Shown here one piece after another: positions 1 through 7,411 of a stretch of DNA of 13,000 bases. The DNA lies in NCBI GenBank assembly GCA_030596405.1, contig JAUVKB010000041.1:1-13000 (forward strand), in the 5' to 3' direction. Origin of the DNA: Deltaproteobacteria bacterium (GTDB taxonomy: Bacteria > Desulfobacterota > Desulfobacteria > Desulfobacterales > JAUVKB01). The notes beneath the pieces are model-generated. The model did not search any database, was not told the origin of the DNA, and was given only the letters and a program-made list of their open reading frames with translations. Both the position numbers and the translations under genes were made by a program. Each line of letters begins with the position of its first letter. The first letter of the stretch is position 1.

Positions 1-344
1 ATATGGGACCATGTTTTGTCAGGATTTTTCTTAAAAAGCATATAATCTTCAAATTTATCTTTGGTGATCCAGTCCAGAACCATAAAAGAAACCCGCGCTA
101 TCCCATCCTTTTGTTCCACATCTAAAAATTTTGCCACGCCGAACCTGTTATAGCTCCTTTCATATTTATCCTTATATTTTTTTTCAAATACATAGGGCTC
201 AATATAATAGGCTGCGTCATCTGCTGTGATTGATTCTTTTTCCAACACCACGCGGACTCTTCCCTTGGTGCTGTGGGCAACGGCAAGACCCTTCCATCCC
301 AAAAGCAGACAAAGGGCGGCAACGGTAAGCATCCATATCTTCAC
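1..344 (-). CDS. Secreted protein of unknown function, 3' end cut by the window edge
   Basis: An open frame runs from a GTG at 344 to the left edge without a stop (114 complete codons). An AGGAGG ribosome site at 352-357 lies 7 bases upstream and fixes this start. The N-terminus looks like a signal peptide: MKIWML, then a hydrophobic stretch (TVAALCLLLGW) and a likely cleavage near AVA-HS at residues 22-25. The exported part seen is charged and rich in Tyr, Lys and Asp, and I do not recognise a family. It begins 31 bases after the pilC stop, so it probably belongs to the same transcript and may be a periplasmic or outer-membrane accessory of the pilus machine; that role is inferred from position only. 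The short alternative frame at 122-322 on the same strand has no ribosome site and no signal peptide, and is rejected in favour of this one. Confidence 0.75.
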   Translation of the reverse strand, partial: MKIWMLTVAALCLLLGWKGLAVAHSTKGRVRVVLEKESITADDAAYYIEPYVFEKKYKDKYERSYNRFGVAKFLDVEQKDGIARVSFMVLDWITKDKFEDYMLFKKNPDKTWSH

Positions 345-351
345 GGTTTAT

Positions 352-357
352 CCTCCT
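352..357 (-). promoter_or_regulatory. Strong ribosome binding site for the leftmost gene
   Basis: On the minus strand the sequence AGGAGG is followed by 7 bases and then GTG at 344. It decides the start of the partial secreted-protein gene and sits in the gap after pilC. Confidence 0.75.
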
Positions 358-375
358 TTTGATTTACGACGCACA

Positions 376-1611
376 TCAACCTACATTGCCATACATGGCG
401 AGCACGCCGGCAATAAGGGCCCAGGCCACAAACCCGACAATAGAACCGAGAATAATAATAAGGGCCGGCTCTATCATGGCATTCATCCTCTTAACGTAAG
501 TTGTGAGCATCTTTTTATAGATTTCCGCAGCAAGCTCCAGCGTTCTGTCCATGTTCCCTGTTTCTTCGCCGACTGCAACCATATCGGCCACCATCGGCGG
601 GAATATATAGCCGGCGGTTCTAAGAGGCCTGGACAGGCTTTCCCCTCGTAAAATCATTCTTTCCATGGTTCTGATAACCGCTTTTGCCGCGTGATTACCG
701 ACTGCGTCATGAACAATCCTTAAGCATTCGGCAAGGTTTATACCGCTTCTGACAAGAATCGACAGGTTTTCCGAAAATTGAACCACGATAGTGTATGAAA
801 AGATCCGGCCTAATACCGGAAGCTTTATCTTTATCCGGTCGGTCCAGTATCTGACGACATCAACAAATTTATAAAAGAGAACCGAGACTCCGATAATCGC
901 TGTGATTCCGGCAAAGGCGTGCTTTCCGTATGCCCTGAACCAGTCTGAAAGATCGATAAGAAACTGCGTATTCCAGGGAAGCACCCCCCCCATCCCTTTG
1001 ATAATGGGGACAAACTTGGGGATAACAAACCCCACAAGAAAGGATATCACCAGGATACTCATAAGAACCACAATGGCCGGATAGATAAAGCTGGATATGA
1101 CCTGGGTGCGGAATGTAGCCTGATCTTCGAGATATGTGGCGATCCGGTCCAGAAGCAGATCGAGCATGCCGCTGACCTCTCCGGCATGGACCATGCCGAC
1201 AACAAGGGTGTCAAAGATCCGGGGATATCGCATCAGGGCTTTTTTAAAAGTCGATCCGCCTTCAATGTCCCGCCTGATCGTGCCGATAATTTTGCGCAGC
1301 CTTCTTTTTTGCGTCTGTTTCTCCAAGACAAAAAGAGCGTTGGAAAGTGTAACGCCGGCAATAATAAGGGTCGCAAGCTGGCGAAAAAAAAGCACCACAT
1401 CGCTTTTTTTGACAGAACTCAAATAATCGAGAAAAGAAAGCCGTAAAGGGTCCTCTGCGCCAGTCTTTTCAGCATAAACCTCTTCTATTGACAGGACAAG
1501 TTTTCCCTGGTTTCTTAAAGTTGCGGCAGCGCCTGAAAGACCGGAAAATTCTCCGGTCATTTCAACTTCTTTTCCCCTGGCATCTATTGTTGTGTAGCGA
1601 AATAAAGGCAT
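376..1611 (-). CDS. pilC: PilC/GspF-family inner-membrane platform protein
   Basis: This 411-residue protein is full length for the PilC/GspF family. It forms the inner-membrane platform that takes processed pilins and couples them to the cytoplasmic ATPase. The N-terminus (MPLFRYTTIDARGKEVEM) is typical. Two T2SSF domains are visible, at about residues 70-195 and 270-400. The first carries RQLATLIIAGVTL (77-89) and GEVSGMLD (144-151), and the second repeats the pattern as ENLSILVRSGINL (281-293) and GEETGNMD (348-355). Hydrophobic segments lie near 172-200, 232-250 and 380-406. ATG at 1611 follows the pilB stop by 8 bases, indicating tight coupling. It is the last clear core gene of the operon. 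Confidence in the family is high; the choice between the names pilC and gspF depends on the rest of the locus, where PilT, PilO and PilP favour pilC. Confidence 0.95.
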   Translation of the reverse strand: MPLFRYTTIDARGKEVEMTGEFSGLSGAAATLRNQGKLVLSIEEVYAEKTGAEDPLRLSFLDYLSSVKKSDVVLFFRQLATLIIAGVTLSNALFVLEKQTQKRRLRKIIGTIRRDIEGGSTFKKALMRYPRIFDTLVVGMVHAGEVSGMLDLLLDRIATYLEDQATFRTQVISSFIYPAIVVLMSILVISFLVGFVIPKFVPIIKGMGGVLPWNTQFLIDLSDWFRAYGKHAFAGITAIIGVSVLFYKFVDVVRYWTDRIKIKLPVLGRIFSYTIVVQFSENLSILVRSGINLAECLRIVHDAVGNHAAKAVIRTMERMILRGESLSRPLRTAGYIFPPMVADMVAVGEETGNMDRTLELAAEIYKKMLTTYVKRMNAMIEPALIIILGSIVGFVAWALIAGVLAMYGNVG

Positions 1612-1619
1612 GCAGTTTT

Positions 1620-3341
1620 TTATTCCAGTGTTGTTACTCTCAAGATTTCTTCAGGGGTTGTTATCCCCTTGTTCACCTTCAGAATGCCGTCCTGAAACAA
1701 TGGTTTCATTCCGTTTGCAACGGCTGTCTCCCTGATTTTTTCCGCAGACGATTCTTTCATTATTTCCTGTCGGATATTCTTGTCCATCCTGAAACACTCG
1801 AAAATACCTGTCCGTCCTTTATAACCTTTGCGCTCGCAGCGTCGGCATCCTGAACTCCTGGCCCACCCTGCACCTGCCGGCAGGCTTGAGTATCCAAACC
1901 TTTTCAGTTCAATATCAGTGGGATCAAAAGTTTCCCTGCAGGATTCACAGTTCAGCCTTACCAGCCTCTGGGACATCACGCCGCTTACTGACGACGCTAT
2001 CAAAAATGACTCGCAACCCATTTCCAGAAGGCGGGTAACCGCGCCTGGAGCATCATTGGTATGTATAGTTGCCAGCACCAGATGACCTGTCAAAGAAGCC
2101 TGAAGCGCCATATCTGCAGTTTCCCGATCCCTGATCTCGCCCACCATAATAATGTCCGGATCCTGGCGCAAAATGGAGCGCAGCGCAGTGGCAAAAACAA
2201 TTTTTCTGGCCTGATCCACCTGAACCTGGGTGATATCGTCTATCTTGTACTCCACCGGATCTTCCACCGTGGTAATGTTTACTTCCGGAGACCGGACTGC
2301 CAGTAAAGAAGCATAAAGTGATGTCGATTTACCCGAACCGGTGGGGCCTGCAATGAGAATCAACCCGTGGGGCCTTTTTAATAAAGACATAAACAGGCTG
2401 CTCACACCAGGTTCCATGCCGAGCGATTCAAAATCCGTCTTTGATTTTTCCGTGGTAAGAAGCCTCAGCACAGCCTTTTCGCCGTAAATATTCGGAAGTA
2501 TGGAAACCCTTATATCTAAGCCTTTGTTAAGATTTTCAAAGGTAAACCCGCCGTCCTGGGGCGCTCTTTTTTCCGCTATATTCAAATTGGACAGCACCTT
2601 GAGCCTGGAAATCAAGGGAGCGGATGTTTCGGGCGGAAAGGTCTCCATATCCCGGAGAACCCCGTCCACCCGGAACCTTATTCTCAGCCTTTCTTTAAAC
2701 GGTTCAAAATGTATATCCGAAGCCCTTTCTTTGAACGCCCTGGCAATAATCTCTTCTAAAAGTCTGATAATCGACTCTTCAAGTTCAGAATCTTCATCTT
2801 TTTTTTCAGCAAAAAACGGATTTATGGTGCTCATGGTTGTGGTAATACCGGTCATCGCAGCAGCCGTTGTTTTTGCAGTCTCATTGATAAGCGTCTGCAA
2901 TATCGAAGTTTCCGCAATGCAAACGACAATCTGGCTGCCTGTCAGCCGGCGAAGGTTTCCTGTGGTCTGAATTAGAGGCGGCCTGTCGCAGGCAACGTAA
3001 AGTTTATTTTTTTCTTTTTTAATGGGCAGAATGCCGTAACGCCGGGAAAGAGCAGACGGAATGGTTTCAATAACATCCTGATCAATATCTGCATCATCAA
3101 GGTCGATATACTCAAGATCAAATGTATCCGCAGTGGCGCGGGCAATCTCTTCTTCGGTAAGATGAGCGTTTTTAATTAAAATTGAACCTAAAAGTTCTCC
3201 TGTCCGGTTCTGTATCCTCAATGCGTCTTCAAGCTGCTTTTTGTTGATCAGGCCTTTTTCAAGCAGCATCTGTCCGAAAAGGATTTTCTCCTTTTCCGCA
3301 GGTGTTATGTTTTTGTTTATCGATTTGAATCTTTCCGCCAT
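1620..3341 (-). CDS. pilB: PilB/GspE-family assembly ATPase
   Basis: A 573-residue hexameric secretion ATPase expected to power filament assembly at the cytoplasmic face by acting on PilC. The N-terminal region (about 20-150) is an MshEN/T2SSE_N-type domain with two related leader motifs (LLEKGLINKKQLEDAL and LIKNAHLTEEEIARA). The ATPase core has Walker A GPTGSGKS at 332-339, an Asp box TTVEDPVEY at 357-365, Walker B with DPDIIMVGEIRD at 394-405 and a His box TGHLVLATIHTND at 418-430. A zinc-binding tetracysteine is present: C465-x2-C468 and C499-x2-C502. The zinc motif and the N-domain separate it from the PilT paralogue just upstream. ATG at 3341 has AAGGAGA a few bases upstream and begins 13 bases after the pilT stop. 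Confidence 0.95.
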   Translation of the reverse strand: MAERFKSINKNITPAEKEKILFGQMLLEKGLINKKQLEDALRIQNRTGELLGSILIKNAHLTEEEIARATADTFDLEYIDLDDADIDQDVIETIPSALSRRYGILPIKKEKNKLYVACDRPPLIQTTGNLRRLTGSQIVVCIAETSILQTLINETAKTTAAAMTGITTTMSTINPFFAEKKDEDSELEESIIRLLEEIIARAFKERASDIHFEPFKERLRIRFRVDGVLRDMETFPPETSAPLISRLKVLSNLNIAEKRAPQDGGFTFENLNKGLDIRVSILPNIYGEKAVLRLLTTEKSKTDFESLGMEPGVSSLFMSLLKRPHGLILIAGPTGSGKSTSLYASLLAVRSPEVNITTVEDPVEYKIDDITQVQVDQARKIVFATALRSILRQDPDIIMVGEIRDRETADMALQASLTGHLVLATIHTNDAPGAVTRLLEMGCESFLIASSVSGVMSQRLVRLNCESCRETFDPTDIELKRFGYSSLPAGAGWARSSGCRRCERKGYKGRTGIFECFRMDKNIRQEIMKESSAEKIRETAVANGMKPLFQDGILKVNKGITTPEEILRVTTLE

Positions 3342-3354
3342 AATCTCCTTTCTT

Positions 3355-4422
3355 TCATCCTTTCAAACGGTGTTTTAGACGATCAGAGTTTTTTGCAGTT
3401 TTTAAAACAGTCTCTTTTGTAATTTTACCTGCATTGTAAAGCCCGCAGAGAGATTCTTCCATGGTCTGCATGCCGATCAGTCCGCCGGTCTCTATTCCGG
3501 AATAAATCTGCTCGTCTTTGCCGGTGCGGATCATATTGCTGATCGCAGAGTTAAGCAGCATAACTTCAACCGCGGGTATCAAACCCTGTGTGTCGGAACG
3601 TCTGAGAAGCCTCTGGGACACAACTGCCCTTAACGTCATGGAAATCTGCTGCCTGATGATCGGCTGCTCGTCGGCAGGGAAAACGCCTATGGCGCGGTTG
3701 ATAGTCGATACAGCGTCCCTGGAATGAAGGGTAGAAAAAACAAGATGCCCTGTTTCCGCGGCCATGATCGCTGTGCGCATGGTGCTCAAATCCCGCATTT
3801 CACCAACCAGAATCACGTCCGGATCTTCCCTGAGGGCAAATCTGAGCGCATCTGAAAAAGAAGAGACGTCCGTATGAATCTCCCGCTGGTTGACAATCCC
3901 CTTCTTGTGTTCGTGAATATATTCCACAGGATCTTCGATGGTAATAATATGACCTGCGCGGGTACGGTTTATCTTATCTATAAGTGACGCGAGGGTCGTG
4001 GATTTGCCGGAACCGGTGGGTCCCGTAACCAGCACAAGCCCGTCAATAAAATCGGTGAGCTTGTTCAGACTTGCAGGAAGGAGGAGCTTTTCAATGGGAA
4101 GTATTTCATTCGACAGTTTTCTAAAAGCCGCGCTTATCGTCCCTTTTTGATAAAAAGCATTTACCCGGAAACGCCCTTTTTCCCGGGTACTCCCATTAAG
4201 GCTGTATGCCAGGTCAATGGAACGGTTTGATTCAAACAGCGCTTTTTGTTTGTCGGACAGGATCGACATCGCCATTTCTTCTGTATCTTCCTGCGCAAGT
4301 TTATGATGATCAAGAGGGAACAAATCGCCCAGAATGCGGATCATCGGCGGGCTGCCGACTGTGATGTGAAGATCAGTGGCGCCTTTTTCAACGGTTATTT
4401 TTAAAAGTTCAATTATGTTCAT
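3355..4422 (-). CDS. pilT: PilT-family pilus retraction ATPase
   Basis: With the ATG at 4422 this is a 355-residue PilT-type ATPase, which normally depolymerises pili and drives retraction. It lacks the long N-domain and the zinc motif of PilB, as expected. Walker A GPTGSGKS is at 134-141, the Asp box ITIEDPVEYIH at 160-170, Walker B DPDVILVGEMRD at 200-211, and the His box TGHLVFSTLHSRD at 224-236. The C-terminal SNMIRTGKDEQIYSGIETG (295-313) and GMQTMEESL (317-325) match the PilT C-terminal region. The frame is open upstream to a TTG at 4458, but MNIIELLK at 4422 matches the usual PilT start. The only strong purine run (4451-4456) is about 28 bases upstream of that ATG, so initiation may be coupled to upstream translation. 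It lies between the secretin and pilB genes, an unusual position because pilT is often elsewhere or beside pilU. Confidence 0.93.
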   Translation of the reverse strand: MNIIELLKITVEKGATDLHITVGSPPMIRILGDLFPLDHHKLAQEDTEEMAMSILSDKQKALFESNRSIDLAYSLNGSTREKGRFRVNAFYQKGTISAAFRKLSNEILPIEKLLLPASLNKLTDFIDGLVLVTGPTGSGKSTTLASLIDKINRTRAGHIITIEDPVEYIHEHKKGIVNQREIHTDVSSFSDALRFALREDPDVILVGEMRDLSTMRTAIMAAETGHLVFSTLHSRDAVSTINRAIGVFPADEQPIIRQQISMTLRAVVSQRLLRRSDTQGLIPAVEVMLLNSAISNMIRTGKDEQIYSGIETGGLIGMQTMEESLCGLYNAGKITKETVLKTAKNSDRLKHRLKG

Positions 4423-4464
4423 ATTATGCCCGTCATCCCATCCACTCACTTCCTCCAATTTCGG

Positions 4465-6282
4465 TTAGAAACTGCGGATGCTCCCTTCCGGCAGCAGTTC
4501 AAGACTGTTTTGCTTTTTATTGAATTGCAGAAATTTCTCTTTATTTTCTTTAACAGCCGGGTTATCCGAAACCCTGTCGAGCGCCTTTTTAGACACATTG
4601 CCGATATTTTCCGGCTTCATCATGATATGTGGAACAATCAGCATGACGATTTCCTTTTTTTCCTTTAATCTTTCAGTTTTTTTAAAGAAAAACCCAAGCA
4701 GAGGGATATTCCCCAGAACCGGAACCCTGCTTTCCGCATCCCGGATTTCTTCACGAATAAGCCCGCCGATTGCCACCGCCTCTGTATTGTTGGCGACAAT
4801 AATGGCTTCCACGGTGGAGGTGTCTATCGTGTCAATCGGCAGGACGATAACGTTTCCGTTCAAATCGACCTGGCTTATGCTGGCCCCCTGCCCGAGCGAG
4901 GAAAATTCCGAAATAAGCTTCAGGGTAACGGTCTCGTTTTCATTGATCAGCGGAATTATTTCAAGTTTTGTTCCGATCTCCTCAAGGCTCATCACCGGCC
5001 GCATGGTTTCGGTCGATCTGTGTTCAAAATCCCTTACCTCAAATTCGTAATTTGTGACAACAGGCCGTTCTTCTCCAATAAAAAATTTTGCGGGCGCGTT
5101 GTTGGCGCAAAGGACCATCGGCGTCGCTATTGTCTGGATCCTTCCTTCATTTTCGAGTAGCTCCATGCGTATTTCGAGCTCCTTGTCGAAATATTGATAA
5201 AGCAATGTCGAACCATCCAGATTTCCGAACATTCCGAGGCCCCCTGAATGTCGGGACGCGGTCTGCGGCTCAGGGAACTGCCTGGTCGCTGTCTTGTCCG
5301 ATTGAAACCCAATATCAAACAGAGATGAAAAGCCGTCCCCAAGGCTTATTTCCAGCACCTTCACCTGCAAGAGCACCTGCCTTATGGGCGTATCCAGGGC
5401 ATCGATTATCCTTGCGATCTCATCAACGATCTCCCTGTCTGAAGAACAGACAAGAATGCTGTTGTTGGGAATAAAAACAGTCATGTAGGCCAGCGTGCCG
5501 CGTCCTTTAATTTCACTAACCTCTTCGACCTTTATTCTTCCCCGTTTATCTTCGTGCCCCGGCTCTTTCTGCAGATAATTTTCCACCATTTTCGGAGTTA
5601 ATTTTTCGGCTATGGTGGGAATATGAACTTCCCTTACAACGTCCGCTCCTCCCCTGCCGCCGGAACCGCCGCTGCCGCCGCCGCCGCCGCCGGAACCGCC
5701 GCCGCCGCTTATCCCCACATCTTCATCGCCCGCGCCGATCTGTCCGTAGCTCTCCATTTCATCCGGTTCATTATACTCCACCCTGTCCTCCATCACGCTG
5801 TCAATCGCGTCGGCTACTGCAAGAGCTGAAGCATATTTAAGATTAAATACCCGGGACTTTTCTTCATACTGCACGATAATGTCTTTTCCAAAATCCTCCG
5901 TCTTTATCAGGCGGATATGGGTGTCATCTTCCTTGTACCAGAGGTCGTTCTGTTTGCAGAGTATTTTAAGCGCGGCTGCCGCTGGAATGTTTTTTAAAAA
6001 AAAGGTCACCTCAAGATCCTGGATATTCTCATTGGCCACAACGTTCTTGCTGGTCATCTCCGAAAACACCTTAAGCACTTCGCCGAGATTTGCTTTTTTA
6101 AAATCAAAGGTGTAAAATTTTTCCCCTGTTTGTTTTTCATCTTTTTGTCCGGCCGGCTCCGCCCATGCCGTGTTGCCGGAAGGATATAAAGGCAAAAATT
6201 CAATTGCTGTAAATGCCCATAATATAAATAACGCGCTGATTTTGCATAAACAGATCCGGGGTTTATCCTTATTTGAATGCAC
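4465..6282 (-). CDS. pilQ: Secretin (PilQ/GspD/MshL family) with a glycine-rich linker
   Basis: A 605-residue outer-membrane secretin, the channel through which the filament exits. A signal peptide is visible: a basic N-terminus, a hydrophobic segment at about 15-33, and likely cleavage after AWA near residue 41. An STN/N0-like domain follows at about 56-130. A secretin N1-type segment begins at about 145 (VFNLKYASALAVADAI) and is interrupted by a Gly/Ser linker at 191-212 before resuming at about 250-300. The secretin core spans about 300-555 with the hallmark VPVLGNIPLLGFFFK at 520-534. The start is GTG at 6282 with AGGAG at 6289-6293 spaced 6 bases away. It is 27 bases downstream of the pilP-like gene. 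It is compact and close in plan to MshL or short PilQ: no AMIN domains are evident. Confidence 0.93.
   Translation of the reverse strand: MHSNKDKPRICLCKISALFILWAFTAIEFLPLYPSGNTAWAEPAGQKDEKQTGEKFYTFDFKKANLGEVLKVFSEMTSKNVVANENIQDLEVTFFLKNIPAAAALKILCKQNDLWYKEDDTHIRLIKTEDFGKDIIVQYEEKSRVFNLKYASALAVADAIDSVMEDRVEYNEPDEMESYGQIGAGDEDVGISGGGGSGGGGGGSGGSGGRGGADVVREVHIPTIAEKLTPKMVENYLQKEPGHEDKRGRIKVEEVSEIKGRGTLAYMTVFIPNNSILVCSSDREIVDEIARIIDALDTPIRQVLLQVKVLEISLGDGFSSLFDIGFQSDKTATRQFPEPQTASRHSGGLGMFGNLDGSTLLYQYFDKELEIRMELLENEGRIQTIATPMVLCANNAPAKFFIGEERPVVTNYEFEVRDFEHRSTETMRPVMSLEEIGTKLEIIPLINENETVTLKLISEFSSLGQGASISQVDLNGNVIVLPIDTIDTSTVEAIIVANNTEAVAIGGLIREEIRDAESRVPVLGNIPLLGFFFKKTERLKEKKEIVMLIVPHIMMKPENIGNVSKKALDRVSDNPAVKENKEKFLQFNKKQNSLELLPEGSIRSF
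5640..5707. repeat. GCC/GGC triplet-rich tract inside the secretin gene
   Basis: The plus strand reads as repeated GCC/CCG triplets, and the minus strand as repeated GGC glycine codons. This encodes the secretin linker at about residues 191-212, made of Gly with Ser and one Arg. The tract is in frame and stays a multiple of three, so length changes would alter only the linker. It is much more GC-rich than the surrounding gene. Confidence 0.85.
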
Positions 6283-6286
6283 AAAA

Positions 6287-6294
6287 CTCTCCTT
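6287..6294 (-). promoter_or_regulatory. Ribosome binding site that fixes the secretin GTG start
   Basis: The minus strand reads AAGGAGAG here. The core AGGAG lies 6 bases before the GTG at 6282, which supports the GTG over any internal ATG. Confidence 0.7.
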
Positions 6295-6309
6295 TTGCCA
6301 TAAATTTTC

Positions 6310-6765
6310 TCACCGGCGTCTTCCGGCAGGCATGATTCTATCCACGCTTTGCGGCATCGCATCGCGGCGGTATTTCGATTCAATGCCGTTTTCAAAAACA
6401 ACTGTTATTTCTTTGTTTGTTATCCTTTTCACCCAAAACGATATCTTTTGATCATCCTCATATAATAAAAATACTTCCATTCCGGGTTTTAAGCTCATGG
6501 TTTCCCCATTTTCAAATTCAACTACCGCCATAATCCCGTCTTCGGCTATCATAACGCCGGCAAACCTTATTTCCGGCAGCTCATTGTCTTTTTGCTTTAT
6601 TTCGGGATTTCGGGTTTCCATGTAACGCTGCAATTCAGGGGTCAGGGAAAAAGGGTCCCGTTTTTCCGCGTCTTTTAAATGATTTTCATAGCAAAAAACC
6701 GGCGTTGCCGGCGCAAATACGGCGACTAACAGAATAAATAGAATATAAAAACAGCGTATTAACAT
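6310..6765 (-). CDS. pilP: PilP/GspC-like periplasmic pilus assembly protein
   Basis: A 151-residue protein with an N-terminal hydrophobic export segment (about 5-24), so it is secreted or inner-membrane anchored. It has an RDPF motif at 36-39, the usual mark of PilP/GspC linkers (DPF followed by a Pro/Leu-rich stretch). The small beta domain at about 66-130 (FAGVMIAEDG, then VVEFENGETMSLKPGMEV, then ITVVFENG) matches the PilP/GspC homology-region pattern. PilP connects the PilM/N/O inner-membrane complex to the N-domains of the secretin, and the secretin gene follows 27 bases later, which fits. There is a Cys at 25 after PVF, but this is not a good lipobox, so a lipoprotein assignment is doubtful. 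AGGA lies about 10 bases upstream of the ATG. Function is assigned from motif and context rather than strong identity. Confidence 0.8.
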   Translation of the reverse strand: MLIRCFYILFILLVAVFAPATPVFCYENHLKDAEKRDPFSLTPELQRYMETRNPEIKQKDNELPEIRFAGVMIAEDGIMAVVEFENGETMSLKPGMEVFLLYEDDQKISFWVKRITNKEITVVFENGIESKYRRDAMPQSVDRIMPAGRRR

Positions 6766-6789
6766 AGATCTGTATTCCTGTTGTTCACC

Positions 6790-7362
6790 CTAAATGCTTA
6801 ACAGCAGGGAAATCTCAAGATTTCCCCATTCAACATTTGCTTTGTTTTTGATATCAATTTTTTCCACAGTTACAAGCTGTTGCAAAAAGCCGATTTTATG
6901 CAAAAAAACAACAAAATTTTCGTAACGGCCGTCTATCATAATGTCGTAATATTTTCTCTTGTAAAGAAGGGTTTTAATCATCTCTTTTACCATGGTCAGA
7001 TCAAGCGATTTGTAACTTTTTACCTCAAGGTTATTCTCCTCGGCCAGTCCCAGGAGCCTGATCATTAAATCTGCAGCCGTACTTGCGTCCTTAACCAGAC
7101 ACGACTCTGCTTTTCGCAGACCGCTTTCCATCTCTTTTAATCGTTTTTTCAGGTTTTTGACTCCACGGACAGCAACTTCCTCGCCTTTTAATTTTGTCAC
7201 ATCTTTGGTGAGTTTTACCCATTTTTTTTGAACCGTGGAATATTTTTTTATGGCCGGATCATATACAAGTTTGAGGTAACAAAACATTCCTACAACGCCC
7301 ACCATTACCACAATCCCGATCTGTTCCAGTTTTGTCAGTTTTCTCTTAGCCATTTTAGCCAT
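6790..7362 (-). CDS. pilO: PilO-like inner-membrane alignment protein
   Basis: A 190-residue bitopic protein. It has a short basic cytoplasmic tail (MAKMAKRKLTK), one transmembrane helix at about 14-34, and a Lys/Glu-rich predicted coiled coil at about 38-85. A compact alpha/beta domain follows at about 95-190, with the PilO-type pattern YYDIMIDGRYENFVVFLHKI at 138-157 and a terminal strand WGNLEISLLLSI. PilO pairs with PilN in the periplasm and aligns the ATPase platform with the secretin. It lies 49 bases after the PilMN fusion gene and 24 bases before the pilP-like gene, the canonical M-N-O-P order. A second in-frame ATG at 7353 is an alternative start. GspM would be the T2SS counterpart; the adjacent PilP favours PilO. 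Confidence 0.82.
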   Translation of the reverse strand: MAKMAKRKLTKLEQIGIVVMVGVVGMFCYLKLVYDPAIKKYSTVQKKWVKLTKDVTKLKGEEVAVRGVKNLKKRLKEMESGLRKAESCLVKDASTAADLMIRLLGLAEENNLEVKSYKSLDLTMVKEMIKTLLYKRKYYDIMIDGRYENFVVFLHKIGFLQQLVTVEKIDIKNKANVEWGNLEISLLLSI

Positions 7363-7411
7363 TGCCTGTAAAGCCCCTGTAAATCCAATAAATCTGTTAA
7401 CCCTGTCTTTA

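Noticed and set aside
122..322. Minus-strand 66-residue frame near the left edge
   Set aside because: The overlapping frame from GTG 344 has a strong ribosome site and signal peptide and stays open to the edge, so this one is a shadow.
345..375. Transcription terminator after pilC
   Set aside because: The 31-base gap holds a ribosome site for the next gene and no evident hairpin followed by a T-run.
4478..5050. Plus-strand 190-residue open frame inside the secretin gene
   Set aside because: It is antisense to a well-supported secretin coding region and its composition is that of a shadow frame.
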